A DNA stretch of 64,000 bases, from positions 4,478,036-4,542,035 of the forward strand of contig JAQFVV010006231.1 of the NCBI GenBank assembly GCA_028023455.1, in the 5' to 3' direction. A program made the translations under genes and the position numbers. Below are positions 21,236-34,050 of this stretch, piece by piece (the first letter of the stretch is position 1; each line of letters starts with the position of its first letter). The DNA is from Epiperipatus broadwayi (Eukaryota; Onychophora; Udeonychophora; Euonychophora; Peripatidae). The notes under the pieces are model-generated. The model searched no databases and had not been told where the DNA came from. It saw nothing but the letters and a program-made list of their open reading frames with translations.

Positions 21236-23964
21236 TCTGCATCAAATATAGTTTTAGCAATACATGATTTAAGAGCAGCTTTTTACTTTAGCATCATCTA
21301 TTGCAATCTTGGAATTCAATATTTATGACATGACAGTAACTGTATTTTTATTCCAATCCTCTGATCAGTTTTGATCTTCTGAAATTTGTTTCAAACTCTT
21401 TAATGTTATAATATTCAATTATAAATTATTTGCATTAATTTCATGAAAACAGTATTATTGAATCATTTTTCTATTCATATGTTTTGTAAGAATTAGGAAG
21501 GGGGATTATTAAACTGCCATTTATACAAAAAATTAAGTAAAAGTTAAATTAATATATATATATATATTTTAGTCTAACTACATTTTGAAGCAAATGTTAA
21601 TTATTTCATTATTAATTATTTATGCTTGTGTTAATCAGTAATCTACATATTTTTCTAACAGTCATGGAATTTTAAAGTATATATTATAGTTTATTTAATT
21701 TTAATGTAAAAACTGAAATGCTTATTCTAGTATACAAACTCAAAGTGAGTGCCATAGATATTGTAAACTCTAAATGTGTACAATAGATTGCATAAACTCT
21801 GGCCTAATGCTTTATATTCTGGGTAAGACACACAATACATTAGGGTGCTTTTTTTCTGTGATTTTGTTAGTCATTCACCATCTAACTCAATTACACACAG
21901 ATAGAATTGAATGCATGAGGATTCAATTATTATTTGAGCAGTAAACTACACTTATTTTTTTGGAGAATAAATTATGCGTCTAATGTAAACCTAAGTATTA
22001 TTTAGCATGTATCACTAAAACTAAGATGTAATCATTATAAAGGCATGCATTGACTGCACAAATTTATCTTGTAAATTAATTAAATTAATAAAAATAATTT
22101 AACTTTTTATCTCCTCATTGCCATTAAAACATTATAACAAAACATGGATAAAAAAATTTAGAAGGAATTATCTATGACTAAATTTTATTTCTACATGAAA
22201 AGTTCTAAATTTATACTATAGATAATCCTCCTTTTCAACTAGCCATGTTTTTTTAACATTATCATGCATAATTTATCCATTAACAAAAAGCGTTTTTTTT
22301 TTAAATGTGGAATAATATATATTAATTAATTAATAATATTTCTTGGTATTTTTAAAAAAATACTATATTATTTGAAATTGTATGCAAAATCTCTTTACTT
22401 AATACTAATATTTGATTTGATTTTTTTTTGACTTTGATACAAATCTAAATTCTTGATATAACAAAGTGTTTTTTATCTAAAACAAAAATATTTTTATATT
22501 GCACATTAATTATAAAGTTAAGTCTATAGTCTGTTTTTACTTTAAAAATTAAGGAAAAATTTTTTTCTTAATTAAAACTTATTTTAAATAGTTTTGATTA
22601 AAGTAAATAAAAAAACAGAATAATTGGAATTTAGTTATTATCTTGTTTTATTAATCAAAAAGGAAATGATTTACTGTTAACTCTCTTGTTTTTAATAATT
22701 ACATTGTATTGACTATAAATACTGAAACCAATTTAAATGATATTGTAGCATGCTGAAGTCAGTTTCAAAATTAAGGGAAGTTGCCTTTAGTTTCCATATT
22801 GATTTACGTTTGAATACTCAAAGAAATAAAGCAAGATGGCTTCTTTATAATTTTGTGGTTCAATATATATGAAGCAGACACCACTTATCTAGTTGAAGTT
22901 TGAAAATTATGAAGAACCTGAATTTTAAAATTGTTAATTTTTTTTTTAGTCTTATGGATAAATATATTATCAAATGAAAGTCTAAAAATATTAACATCGT
23001 GTGTTTTGCTTAGTACATTCTATTATGAAAGTTGTTATACTTATAGTGGAAAAAAGAAAATATGTAAAGAGTAATTCATCCATTGTTTACAAAAGGTAAT
23101 GTAATAAAGCAGTACTTATGTATTAGTTCAGTAGTAAGATTTCACTTATGTGTTTGTCTGGCAATATTTATTTTGAAAAATAGCCATCTATAACTTTATT
23201 TAGTGGGAATGAAACATGCATATACAAAATATTGTTTTTAGCATCACTGTGATCAACTAAACTTTCTTACCTCAAATCACATTCCATTAGAAAGGGCTAT
23301 TCTCTTGTGACAATCCTGAAAGAAACATCACCATTATTTGTCCGATCTGTGAACTTAAAGTGTAATATCATATCTATAAAATTAGCAGCAAAACCAACAT
23401 TTTGACTAATGACTTTCTCCTCATCAAAATATTATCTAATGTCCACTTAAAAAAATTAATTCATTTGCTTTTTAGATTATAAACATGTTTAATTTGGCCT
23501 TTATATACACATACGTTTGAGCTGGTGTTTTTTATCACTGCCTGACTAATACATACATATCTAAAAACATAATGAATTATTAATATGCAGAGTGTAGAGA
23601 CTAAAATAAATTTGAGTGACCATGGCATATGAAAATTAAGAACTTCTAATTCTATGTAAATTAAATTTGATCACATTTACTGCTTCCAGAAAGCAATAAA
23701 ATATTAGGACTTCTGTTTTTTAAAAATGCCTATTAACATGTTTATTAAGTATTGCTTTTTTTAAAATTGGAAGGAAAATTAAATTCACCAGAAATTCAAA
23801 AAACATGTTATACATCAGAAATAAACAATCCCTGTAAATATAAACCGAAGAAAAAGTGCTTCACATAATATTCTAAAGGAATCATTATTTTGCATTTTTA
23901 CCAAAATATGTTTTGTTTTCAAAGAAACTTTATTAGTGAAATATAAGATTACAAACTGTGATGT
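21236..23964. other. Unassigned AT-rich sequence, 2.7 kb
   Basis: No recognised gene, repeat arm or RNA fold. An (AT)n run lies at about 21551-21568. Confidence 0.5.
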
Positions 23965-24480
23965 TCAAATGAGAGCATGTGTCAGCAGGAGCTTCTTACT
24001 TGGGAACTAGAACTATCAGTGTTGATGCTTTTGTCAAATCTAGATGAGGAGAAAGAATTATTATGGTTTCGCAGAGATAGCCTGGGAGAATTGGGAACTT
24101 TAGTCACTGGGAATCTTGAAAAGTTTCCATGTATTCTCATAGATAAACTTAGCAGGGAGAATTTTGTCTTTACTTTGGATTTTTCTGAGGGTTTCAAAGA
24201 AAATTGCAAGGGCATTCGTTTGTGGGATGTTGGATATCATTTTGCATCGTGTGATCCATATGGAATATGTAATGAAGGTCGAGATTCTTATGATGAGAAA
24301 ATCTTTCTCCTTAATGCAATCTTTAATGGAGAGGATTTTATAATAATCAATTGCTGAATTTTGGGCTATGATTTGCCTCACTGGTCCGAAGCCTGTGCAA
24401 GCTAATATAATGTGCTCAAAGGTCTCATCCTGTCTGTGGCAGAATGGGCAAGAAGGATCTATGTTTTGATAAAAATAAAT
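23965..24480 (-). pseudogene. LINE ORF2 C-terminal fragment with CCHC zinc knuckle
   Basis: On the minus strand, 24471-24418 encodes CPFCHRQDETFEHIILAC, a C-X2-C-X8-H-X4-C knuckle. It is followed by a continuous frame to about 24103 with a helical block (IRISTFITYSIWITRCKM). The same arrangement and similar words (IRLSIFVLYSIWIVRCK) occur at the C-terminus of the LINE at 52.6-58.9 kb, so this is a 5'-truncated relative. The plus-strand 126-residue frame over the same bases is a shadow. Confidence 0.72.
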
Positions 24481-24789
24481 GATTGTTTTACAAATTTAAT
24501 TATTGATAAGATATTATATATTGTAAGATTAAGCAGAATTGTAAAAAGTAATTAAAGTAGCTAACCAGGATTTATAATCTTTTAAACGGCCTTTTTAAAA
24601 AAAGTTACAGGAAGACTAAAATTATGATTGTGCATAAAGAATGAATTTGTAATTTTTGATTATTAATGAAAGAATATATATATATATTAAATAGTTTGTA
24701 TGTATATATAAAAATAGTTATGTAATATGAATGTTAGAGAGAGTGTTAGTGAAGGTAATGGTCATTTAATGATAAGGAAGAAGTAGATA

Positions 24790-25310
24790 AGGAAGTCCAG
24801 AAGATGGAAAAGAGTGTTACGGATGAAGTAAGGAAAGTAAACTATAAGACAGTCTTAATAAGGTATTTGCTAATTAAAGGATGTAGAGATGTAATTGCAA
24901 GGGAAAATAGAAATATAAGAGTATGTTCGCCTGTCATAATTAGGGATATTACAGATAAGGTAAAGAAACGGAAGTAGAGATGTTTATGTTATGGTAGGGA
25001 CAAATAATTTATTAGAGCCATCAGAGAGAGCAATGGATTACTACAAAGAATTGTTTAGTAGTTTGAATAAGGTTAAAAGAAAAATAGGAGTTGTTGGTTT
25101 ACTACCAAGATTCAATAATAGATATATATTAGATAGGACATATTCTATAAATGAGAGTTTAGAAAAAATATGTGACAGAAATAATGTTATATTTGTGTAT
25201 GGGTGAGATTTTTTTATTAATAAGAGGGAGTTATACAGTAAAGATGAATTGCACTTAGCAAAACAAGGAATTGAAGCATGATGGAGTTTAATTTATGAAA
25301 AATATTAACA
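24790..25310 (+). pseudogene. SGNH-hydrolase-like domain of LINE ORF1 (remnant)
   Basis: In shifting frames the SGNH blocks are visible. A VLI-x3-LIKGC block near 24853 stands where GDSL would be, the GDS being mutated. Block III reads VYVMVGTNNL at about 24985-25013. A middle helix follows (YYKELFSSLNKVKRKIGVVG, then LPR). Block V is SKDELHLAKQG at about 25239-25271, with the D-x-x-H pair. A stop separates the open frame 24991-25206 from block V. In CR1-like LINEs the ORF1 esterase is thought to act in membrane or lipid interaction; here I claim only resemblance. Confidence 0.55.
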
Positions 25311-25539
25311 TTCAGGAAATGTATAAGGGAGTAGGTATAGAGTTATAAATTACAGTATTATCAAACAGAAGGTTAAGAATAGAAAGGATGTAAGAAGTAA
25401 ACAAAAGGTAGCTGATTAAAATATAAATATAGATGTGGAGAAAGAATGGGTTTGTAAAACTAATGATGAACAAGCTAATTACAAATATAATAGAGAAGAA
25501 AAAGTCAAAAGAATTTATAAAAGGGTAATATAAAAGGAA

Positions 25540-26200
25540 GAAATTGTTAAAATTGGATATTTGAATGTGCAAAGTGGTAGGAAACCAGAAAGGTGGTTGC
25601 AATTAAACAAAGCACTTAAAAACAAAGGGCTTGAGGTATTAGCAGTAGTGGAAACACATCTAAGAGAAGAACCTACACTGGAAGATTTAGTATGGCAGAG
25701 TATAAATAGAAAAGAAAAAAGGGATGGTGGTATAAAAGTTATTTCAAAAAATATTTAAATATTGTAAAGCATCAAGAACAGTTTGAGATAAGGTTAGGAA
25801 GACAAGAATGGATGGTGGCTATAGTGTATATGGCCACTGGAGATAGTCAAACGATAATGGAGTGGAACATTAGCATATGTGAATGCTTGTTAAAGATTTA
25901 CAGAATTTCAAAAAAAGGGGATGAAAATAATTGTTATAGGGAATATGAATGGGCATATTGAAATTGAAGCAGTGGATAACAAGAATGGGTAGCTTTGGAA
26001 ATTTTTTAGAGAGTGAATTTGAGCATTGTAAATTTATCAAATATTTATGAGGGGTAATATATGGTCTAGAAATAATACATTTCACACAATAGATTATCTA
26101 TTAGTAAAGAAAGATGGAATGAATAAAGTATAGAAAATTAAAGAGTTTGATAATGAAGAGAGAGAGTATGAAATAGTTAGTAATGTGATGGAAAATTATA
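25540..26200 (+). pseudogene. LINE apurinic-type endonuclease domain (remnant)
   Basis: The frame 25561-25758 begins with NVQSGR, the N-terminal strand of the fold, and contains VVETHLREEP, where E is the metal-binding residue of motif 'ETHL'. Further on, in other frames, are IGNMNGHIE (motif GDFN) at about 25930-25960 and TIDYLLVKK (motif DY) at about 26089-26115. The serine-histidine end is not clear. Several stops are present. Confidence 0.65.
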
Positions 26201-26628
26201 ATAAAAGATGAAAGGGGTAATGAAAGGTGTGAATGGAGAATGAATGATAATAATATGTTAGAAGATTATAAAATGTAGGTAGAAGAAATCATAGAAAAGT
26301 TTGTTGGGGATAAATATAAGGACTAGTGTGGTGAAGTTGAAAGAGTGGCAAATAGGGTTTTAGGTGAGAATATTTACAAACATAAAAGTAATAGAAAAGT
26401 GATAATTAGTAAAAGTGTAAAAGATACGGGGAAAGCATGTAGAGAAAATAAATGTGCTATTAAAAATGCATTGAAAAAGATGTTTTAATATTAAATGGGA
26501 AAACTATTTTAAAAAAAGAAGTTGGCTAAAATAGAACATTATAGAGAGAGAATGAAATTAAATCGTAAATTATTGGAGGATATTAATAAAAGTAGAAGGG
26601 AAAAGAAAGAGAGGAATAGTATTACTAA

Positions 26629-27560
26629 ATGATGAAGAAAAAGAGTTGTAGCTCTAGAGAAGAATTAAAGGCAATCTTAAATAAGTATGTAATGTATATA
26701 GAAAAGATGTTAGATGTGAAGAACAGGATATCAAGCATAAAAGTATATAGTAATGGAAATATTAGTTTTACAGAAAATGAATTAAATGAGGCAAGGGCGA
26801 AGTTGAAAAGTGAAAAGGTAAAAGGTTTAGATGGATGGGCAGCAGAGATGATGATGAATTTGGGAAATAGGACAAAATTAAATTATCATATTTTAATAAG
26901 ATGGCATGAAAGACAGAATTTCCAGATAGCTAGAATAATGCAGGAGTAAGGCTATTATTTAAATGAAAGCATAAGGACCATAGAAAGATAAACAATTATA
27001 GACTAATAGTGGTAACATCAGTGTTATATAAAATTTTTGCATATATGGTGGCTGGAAGGGTGGCAAAATAGATGGAAGAAAATAATATAATGAAAAAAAG
27101 GCAAGGAGTTTTTAGAATGGATAGGCATATAGGAAATAATTTATTTGTAGTCAAACAACTTATAGATATGAATAGTCTTTATAAATATATAGAGGGCATA
27201 TGATAGAGTAAATAAAAATAGATTATGAGTATGTTTAGTAAATTTGGGAATGAATGAAGCTTTAGTGGATCTTATTAAGAGATTGTATAAAAATAATTAC
27301 TATACATATCAATTAGGAAATATAAAATCAGTTAAATTTAAAAATGGGGTGGGACTAAGGCAAGGGTGCCCTATGTCACTTATTTTGCTTTTGTTATATT
27401 AGAAAGAAATGGGGATAGCAGTAGAAAGACTAGGAAGAGGGGTAGAGATACTATTAATAGATGGCAAGGGAATATATACATTATCAAGTCTTTTATTTGC
27501 TGATAATATCTTCTTTGGCATAGAAAGCAGGGAGATATGGAAGTTATGCTGAAGATGTGT
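26629..27560 (+). pseudogene. LINE reverse transcriptase domain (remnant)
   Basis: 26629-26949 leads into the RT with KGLDGWAAEMM. Then, in other frames, come NNYRLIVVTSVLYKIFAYMVAGR (about 26989-27060), GVFRMDRHIGNNLFVVKQL (about 27107-27160), RQGCPMS (about 27358-27380) and LLFADNIFF (about 27489-27515). The last is the catalytic FADD box with its second aspartate changed to asparagine. A G-run of nine at about 27585 is a likely slip site. Confidence 0.7.
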
Positions 27561-27929
27561 GCAAGAGAGTGGTAAAGAGATGGAGGGGGGGGGGAGTAAA
27601 TTTAATAAGAAAAATCAAAAGTAATGATGATAAATGCTAGGGAAAGAGAAGAGAAAGAATTTTTATTGGGGAATATAAAGTTAAAGATGGTGAATAGATA
27701 TAACTATTTGGGAATCATCTTAAGTAATCAGAGAAATTGCTTGGATAATTGGGAGAAAAAATTGATAAATGAAGCAAAAAAAGAAAAAAACTGATAAAGA
27801 ATATGATATAGCAAAAATTGTATGGAAGGGAGTAAAAGTAGCAGGGTTAACTTATGGTAATGATGCATTAGGTGTTAGTAAAGGGGTGTTTGATTATTCA
27901 GAAAAGTACAAAGAGAAGTGTGAAGATGT

Positions 27930-28743
27930 GCATTAGATGCAGATGTGTGGATGGCAAAGAAGGAAATTCAAGGAGAAATGGGATGGTCAAGTTTTTATGC
28001 AAGTGCAAAAAGCAAAATGGAAATGTTTGATAGATTGCAATTTATGGATAGTAAGAGAATAATCAAAATAGTATTTAACTGAGTTACGAGTAAAGAACAT
28101 GCTACAAGATGGGTGAGAAAGGTAGTATGGTATGCAGAAGATTTGGATAAAGACTTTTGTCAGTATACTTGTACAAAAGATGGGATGATTGTGTTAGTAG
28201 AATTGTTGAGTGTTATAGTGGCAAAGAATGGGATAGAAGAATAGATGCATTAATAAAAAAATAGGGAGCTGGAGAATTAGTATGGAGAGTAAAAGGAGTT
28301 TAAATATATATACAAGTAAACAGAATATTGTACGCAAATTAATTTATGATAATAGCAAAGAAAGTAGATTAATGTTTAAAGCTCGAACAGGATCCTTAAC
28401 AACAAGGGAATATACACATAAATGGAGAAATGTGGGTAATTTAGTCTGCAAGTTATGTAAGAAAGGCATCGAAAATATTAGGCATCTGCTAATTAAATGA
28501 AAATTCTTACAAGCAGAAAGAGTACAAATAATGAAGTTGTGGGAGAATAAATATAAACAAAATGATTATACAAAAAGTGGTTTCTTGGTTTTTATGCTGG
28601 ATTTGGAAAAAGATAAGAGGAATTTGGATATAAATGGCATTGAGTGGAGAAAGATGCTGTTATGGAAATGGGATGCAGCAGGAAAGAGAAGAATATGGGA
28701 AAAACTTAGGGTGAGGAATAAAAAGGGAAGAGAAGGTGGTTAA
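27930..28743 (+). pseudogene. LINE ORF2 C-terminal region with CCHC knuckle
   Basis: Contains QGEMGWSSFY, MDSKRI and related words (about 27973-28060), then the open frame 28282-28500 with CKLCKKGIENIRHLLIK. In this copy the last cysteine of the C-X2-C-X8-H-X4-C knuckle is lost, whereas the 12.2-kb copy keeps it. The tail frame 28531-28743 ends just before the shared 3' untranslated block. Confidence 0.7.
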
Positions 28744-28870
28744 TAGATTTCTTTGGGCATAGTAGCTGAGAGATTCCTGATTTCGATAAAGGAGAAGCCG
28801 TAGCGCGTCGCGTAGCATGTGATTTATTGGAAAAATATATTTTGAAAACTGGACGAAAACCAGATCAATA

Positions 28871-30908
28871 AAATATTTATTAATTTTTATTTGCTTGTTT
28901 AATTTTAATTAAGTTAAAATAATTTTTAATTAAGAATAGTTAATGTAACAAATTGGGAATATCTATAACATAATATTGATAACCTATAGTAAACTCGATC
29001 TACGAGTCTTCATGTATCGTTATTTTATATATATTATCGATTTTTGTATGTTCCAAATTCAGTAACACTAAAATAATCGTTACAGAGATTCATTCACGGA
29101 AACATCACAATGCAGATGCTATATTTTTTTCATGATTAGTTTATTTTTTTAATTTGAAAGATTAAAGAAGTATTATTACTGTACACACATACATATATAT
29201 AATTACATTTGCTCATTGGATAAATAATATCATTGAATAAATATATACATTTTTCTCATCGTAATATTTTGATAATTAATTTTTCAGAAATTTTATTTAT
29301 AAAAAAATTAAGATATATATATATATCTTTAAAAAATCTTACAATCTCCCCAAAACATTTTTATGATTTTGTTTCTAATAAAATTCTTTTCAAATCTCCT
29401 TTACTTTTAAGAACTTTTTGTTGTCAGTGTCTCATCCACAATTGTTCTTTTTTAAAATCTCTTCCAGGTAATGCGTTAAATTATCTTAAATTACTATATA
29501 TAGAATCGGTTACAAAGAGACTAAACTCCATTCTTTGAATAGAAGCCAAAATATGTCTTTTAAATTTTCTTTGAAAGACTTGATGAAATAAAAATAAGTT
29601 TTCAGAAAAAAGCACATTGTATTAAGATTAATCCTTTTTTTAAAAAAATATTTAGTATATAGCTGTATATAATAACCTCCACTCCACCACGCATTCTTGA
29701 AACATTTGAATAAAAACGCATGAAAAGACCAATGATCCCCAAGTTGCAATGATTAGTTGATCCGGGTCCTGTAATTTGTTCAGTATTTGTTAATACTAAA
29801 TGGCTATATTTTGATTTATAAGTATCAATCTTACTCTATCCCCAATTTCGACATAAACCATCCCAGATAAACATCTTATTGATTATCATTAATCATTTAT
29901 TAAACTAAAGATTAACTTTAGTCCAGATATAAACTTTAAACCAGTTAAAGATTAATATATGTTTTTTTTTTTTTAAAAAAAAATCAAATTTAAACACGTG
30001 AAATAATTCAGCATTAATTTTCAATTTCCATGTGCACGATATTTTGTAAATGTACTTAATATAATCACTACATACTTTTTACAATTACTAGGTGTGAAAT
30101 GTTTTGAATTATAAAATCTGAGATATAATTTAAATGAATTTCAACTAATCATTAAATGTTCTTATCTATAATTTTTAATAGGGTTTCATCCACTATTTTC
30201 TCTGGTTCATTACTATTATAAATGAATTATTAGCTATGAGAAGTAGTAATTATGGCAGATTCGGAGGCTGGAAGTTTCAGGATAAATTTGATACGAAAGT
30301 AAGAGGAAGTTCAGTGAAGCTACTGTGCTAATCTCACACTTATCTTTGGATTACTTTAACCTCTAGCTAAAAATAATGACATATCCATCTATTGAACAAT
30401 ATGTTTTATATGTTATTGTCTATATGTTTTAGTTATTATTTTATTGAAATAAAATAACATTTTAACTTTGAAATTACATGTTAAAAATATATATGATGCA
30501 TAATTCATTAAAAGTATTTAATAACATTTATACTAAATTAATCAACATTGCTCTTTTCTTTTGTTCTCCAAATTACTCCAAATACCAGGATTGCACAATT
30601 ACATCTCCACTCTTTAATAACATGCATAGCGAATCTAATTTCAATCTCTCTCTCTCTTTTTTTTTTTTCTAATATCTTATTCTTTGTCTTTTTTATCTTT
30701 GTTTTTTCTTCTGGAGTTAGAGTGATCGTAATCACTTACAAATGATAATTAAGTGCTAATATCATGTCAAATAAAGTTGAAGTGATACCAAAATCTTAAA
30801 GTACAATTTTTATATTTTACCTGTTACTACATTGATAAAAAAAAAAATTGAATCAACTTCCTGCAAGATATATATTTTAGACTGAGAAGTTCTCTTTCAA
30901 CTATCTTA
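28871..30908. other. Unassigned AT-rich sequence
   Basis: No recognised gene. A CT microsatellite lies at about 30645-30659. Open frames at 29233-29538, 29510-29749 and around 30478-30745 have no motif. Confidence 0.5.
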
Positions 30909-31050
30909 AGAGAAGATTAACATCATATCAAACAGTAAGATTGGTCTTCCCTCATGCCAATTGAACAAAGATGATTCAGAGAAGATTATATGATATTAAT
31001 TAGTGAGAACGGTCTTCTCTCATTGCAGTTGAGCAACATTGTTTGAATTT
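30909..31050 (+). repeat. Degenerate tandem pair, period about 69 bp
   Basis: AGAGAAGATTA at 30909 recurs at 30978, and the following 60 bp are similar (GGTCTTCYCTCAT and the block after it). It is probably a small tandem duplication of unknown origin. Confidence 0.5.
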
Positions 31051-32170
31051 GAAACACAAGTTGTGCAGGACATTAGACCTTATCAAATGAATGAAAGAAT
31101 TTTGCATTAATGTATTAATGTATCAACAAATAAAATACTATATGATCGTATAAATATTTAAAAAATAGTTTTATAAATATAAAATGCTTTTTATAATTAA
31201 TTTTAAACAGAGTTAAGTAAATGAGATGATTCCCATTAAAAAGTTGTAATGATGATAAGAAATAGCTGTTCATACCACTGAATGATTTTATCACTATATG
31301 ATGCTAATTGGCATGCATAAACACACTTAAAAATTATTCAATACTGTAAAAGTTTACAAACTTGACTTTTCGTGAAAACAATACTTTCATCTGTCTAGAA
31401 TAAAATGAGATTAGATTCAACTTATTTGCTATTTTACACTTATCCTCGCTAAAGTGTGGCAATCAACTAAATGTCCAAAGTAAATTTAATATAATAAAAT
31501 GGCATCAAGGTTGTTGTGACATTAGATAAAATTTTGATTAATCATCAAAGCTGGATTGAATAGTCAATAATAAGATGATTTTATCAAATTTGATATTAAC
31601 TATCTATAAAATATGAGATTAGTTATGGTTTTAAATCAAAATAAATGATGAGATTTTTAAACAAAAAAAAAACTTTAATAAATCTAAGTTGAGAGTTTAA
31701 ACACTACCCAAAATACCACATTGAATTGTTTTGTTAAGAGCAACATGTATACATATTCACATTATATAGCTACTATCATCTACTACCAGAGCAGAAAAGT
31801 ATGATCTCCAGTTACAAATAGATTAGTGAAATGACAGATTAGATAAGTGCCAAAATTTGCAAGTTTTAATCAGCACCAACTTCTTTAGTCGGCCATTGTT
31901 TATTTTACTACTACACAAATTTAAAGCTTTCTTCCATTCTATTGAACTTGTTAACAAGAAAATACATATAATTTAAATATTTATTAATTGTTTTTAATTA
32001 TTATTTTTAATCATAATTAAATATTTTGTGAAATTTTGGGTCAGTGTAATGAGCGAAAACAGTAATTAGATTTAAGACAATAGAGTCTTATTTAGCCAAT
32101 TTTATTTTAACTTTCTAAGCACATCCAGTCATTCTATTGATTAATATTAAATTTGTGAAAGTTCATGATA
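31051..32170. other. Unassigned AT-rich sequence
   Basis: Nothing recognised. Confidence 0.5.
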
Positions 32171-32174
32171 GAGT

Positions 32175-32248
32175 TAGCACTCTTCATAGTTTAATGCAGA
32201 GTGTCAGATTCTATAATGTAAGGTCTTTGGATTGATTCCAGTGCAAGC
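32175..32248 (+). other. Degenerate tRNA-like sequence
   Basis: There is an A-box-like block TAGTTTAATGCAGAGTG and a hairpin in the anticodon position. GGATTGATTCC at 32229-32239 is one change from a B-box. The stems are broken. It is either an old tRNA pseudogene or the head of an old SINE. Confidence 0.35.
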
Positions 32249-32690
32249 ATTTAGAATGCTCAAACTTCTTGTGAACTCTCAAATATTAACGCCATTCCAT
32301 TATCCCTTTTTATGCAGTTAGTCCTCACTTCACTTAGTTCAGAGAATGATAGTATACAGCCATTCACTTATGCTTAACTAGTAATTGGCTTAATGGTTCT
32401 TGACATGAACAGATGACGTATCCTCACACATTTAATTTGCATGCATAGATGAAATTTAATTTTAATATAGATTATTTTGAAATGTTGCTTAATTCAAAAA
32501 CTAAAAATATTCTTGGCATTTAAACATTTTTAATAATTCAAATACATTGACATAAAATTTGCATAAACAATGTTTAGCATGAATCCAAATATTTTTCTGT
32601 TTATTTTAAAACGTTTTTTTAACAATCAAAATAAATGTCCAAAGTTGCACAAAACATCTTTAGTTTTTCTAATCAGATTAGTTTTGTTTT
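32249..32690. other. Unassigned AT-rich sequence
   Basis: Nothing recognised. Confidence 0.5.
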
Positions 32691-32708
32691 ATTAAATTGA
32701 TGAATATT

Positions 32709-33392
32709 TAAGGGATTCGAATTCAGACTTTCACATGACCCTCAACTCTCCATGTCATCTCATATTGCTGACTTACCTGATCACACACATGTTGAAAAGA
32801 TAATAATCACCAATATACATATTTCATGCTAAACCAGCAATCATCAGTTGGTCCAGATTACTATCTCTACACATATAAACAATCAGTGCTCAGCTTTATA
32901 TTAAGATAGTCAATCTTCATATTTTAATGGACAGGCTTTAAACTACTCCAACCCACAACTCTTCAGCCATCCATTTCATTGAAAATCTGCTGATGGAATA
33001 TTCAAAGCCCATGTTAGTTCCAAAGCTGTCATCCTATCCATGTTGATGTTTAGTTATTCTGACCCCTCATGTACTGGAGAATAATCCATTTACATACATA
33101 TGTGAGGAATGGGCAGACCTTAAATTCACAATGTCTCAATATGTAATTTAATACACTGTACAGGCTTATACACACTTGCACATATAAAGCTGAGCACTGA
33201 TTGTATATATGTGTGGAGATAGTAATCTGGACCAATATTGGTAATTATTTATCTTTTCAACATGTGTGAGATCAGGTGGGTCATCAATATGAGATGGCAT
33301 GGAGAGTTGAGGATTGTGTGAAAGTGAGATGAGTTCGAATCCCTTATATATTACAGTATATATGTGCAGGTGTGTTTAAACCTGTACAGTAT
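32709..33392. mobile_element. Foldback element, family 2, with 18-bp target duplication
   Basis: The outer arms are inverted repeats (about 32713-32920 with about 33180-33355) around a unique centre. ATTAAATTGATGAATATT occurs at 32691-32708 and 33393-33410, an 18-bp target duplication that fixes the ends. Both tips carry a B-box-like block (GAGTTCGAATCCC at 33336-33348 and its diverged complement at 32713-32722). The left arm has an intact hammerhead-like motif (32809-32852). In the right arm (about 33229-33241) the stem-I strands ACCAA and TTGGT are nearly joined, as if the ribozyme core had been cut out. There is no coding content. Confidence 0.78.
32809..32852 (-). ncRNA. Hammerhead-like motif (family 2)
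   Basis: On the minus strand, stem I is ACCAA/TTGGT (32852-32848 with 32813-32809). It has core CTGATGA, stem II TGCT/AGCA, then GAA. Stem III lies in ATATGTAT, with cleavage residue A. The core is intact. Confidence 0.6.
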
Positions 33393-33410
33393 ATTAAATT
33401 GATGAATATT

Positions 33411-33749
33411 ATAATTTCATTTACTCAAATTACGAAGTCCAATTTAAGGTTTTTAATTTTTTTTTTCAGCTATTAATCCTTTGATCAGATGAAGTTTGTT
33501 CTATTCAAATTTTCCAAAATCATTTAACATTTTTTTCACTGTTTTTAGTCAGATTAATTTTTGTTTGTTATTATAAATTTTCCTCTATGTGACTCTGTCT
33601 TGTATCTTAGGTCAATTTCAGAGATGCAACATGCCAAATTTAAAAATAACACATAAAATTTAAAAAAAAATTCATAATAAAAAATCTTTAACTTTAGGTG
33701 AAAAAAATTGTTATTATTGTATAATGTTCAGTGTTTGGTACATGAGTAA
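33411..33749. other. Unassigned AT-rich sequence
   Basis: Nothing recognised. Confidence 0.5.
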
Positions 33750-34050
33750 CTCAAACCCACTGCGGATATTCATCAAGAAGATCAGTGCAATAAAGGAAAT
33801 AGACAAGAGACTCGCTCCTCAATGGACATTTAGCAACACTTGGGAAATGATTGACATTAAAACATTCACAATGAACTAATTAAATATCCTTACCTGGTAA
33901 GATCATGGCTCCATGGAGGATATTTATCAAGAACATCAGAGTGATAAAGGAAAGAGACAATAGACTAGCTCCTCAATGAACATTCAGGAACATGTGGGAG
34001 ATGAGTTCCATTGATATGTCCACAATGAAATAATTAAATATACAGATCTG
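33750..34050 (+). repeat. Tandem duplication, two units of about 154 bp
   Basis: GGATATT at 33764 and 33918 marks equivalent points. The units share blocks such as GACTMGCTCCTCAATG and CACAATGAAMTAATTAAATA with scattered changes. No coding signature is seen. Confidence 0.7.

Larger units (their letters stand above)
24725..28870 (+). mobile_element. Long LINE with SGNH-like ORF1, endonuclease, RT and zinc knuckle (many frameshifts)
   Basis: Domain remnants run in order on the plus strand: an SGNH-esterase-like segment (24790-25310), an apurinic-type endonuclease (25540-26200), a reverse transcriptase (26760-27560), and a connection with a CCHC knuckle (27930-28740). The copy at 11936-12990 is the same family and shares the 3' end. 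It is littered with stops and shifts, so it is extinct as an autonomous copy. The 5' limit is set where recognisable coding begins; the true element start and a target duplication were not found. The group is uncertain; an esterase-like ORF1 is known from CR1-group LINEs. Confidence 0.75.

Noticed and set aside
23977-24357. 126-residue plus-strand open frame
   Set aside because: It is the antisense shadow of a LINE ORF2 C-terminus with a clear zinc knuckle on the minus strand.
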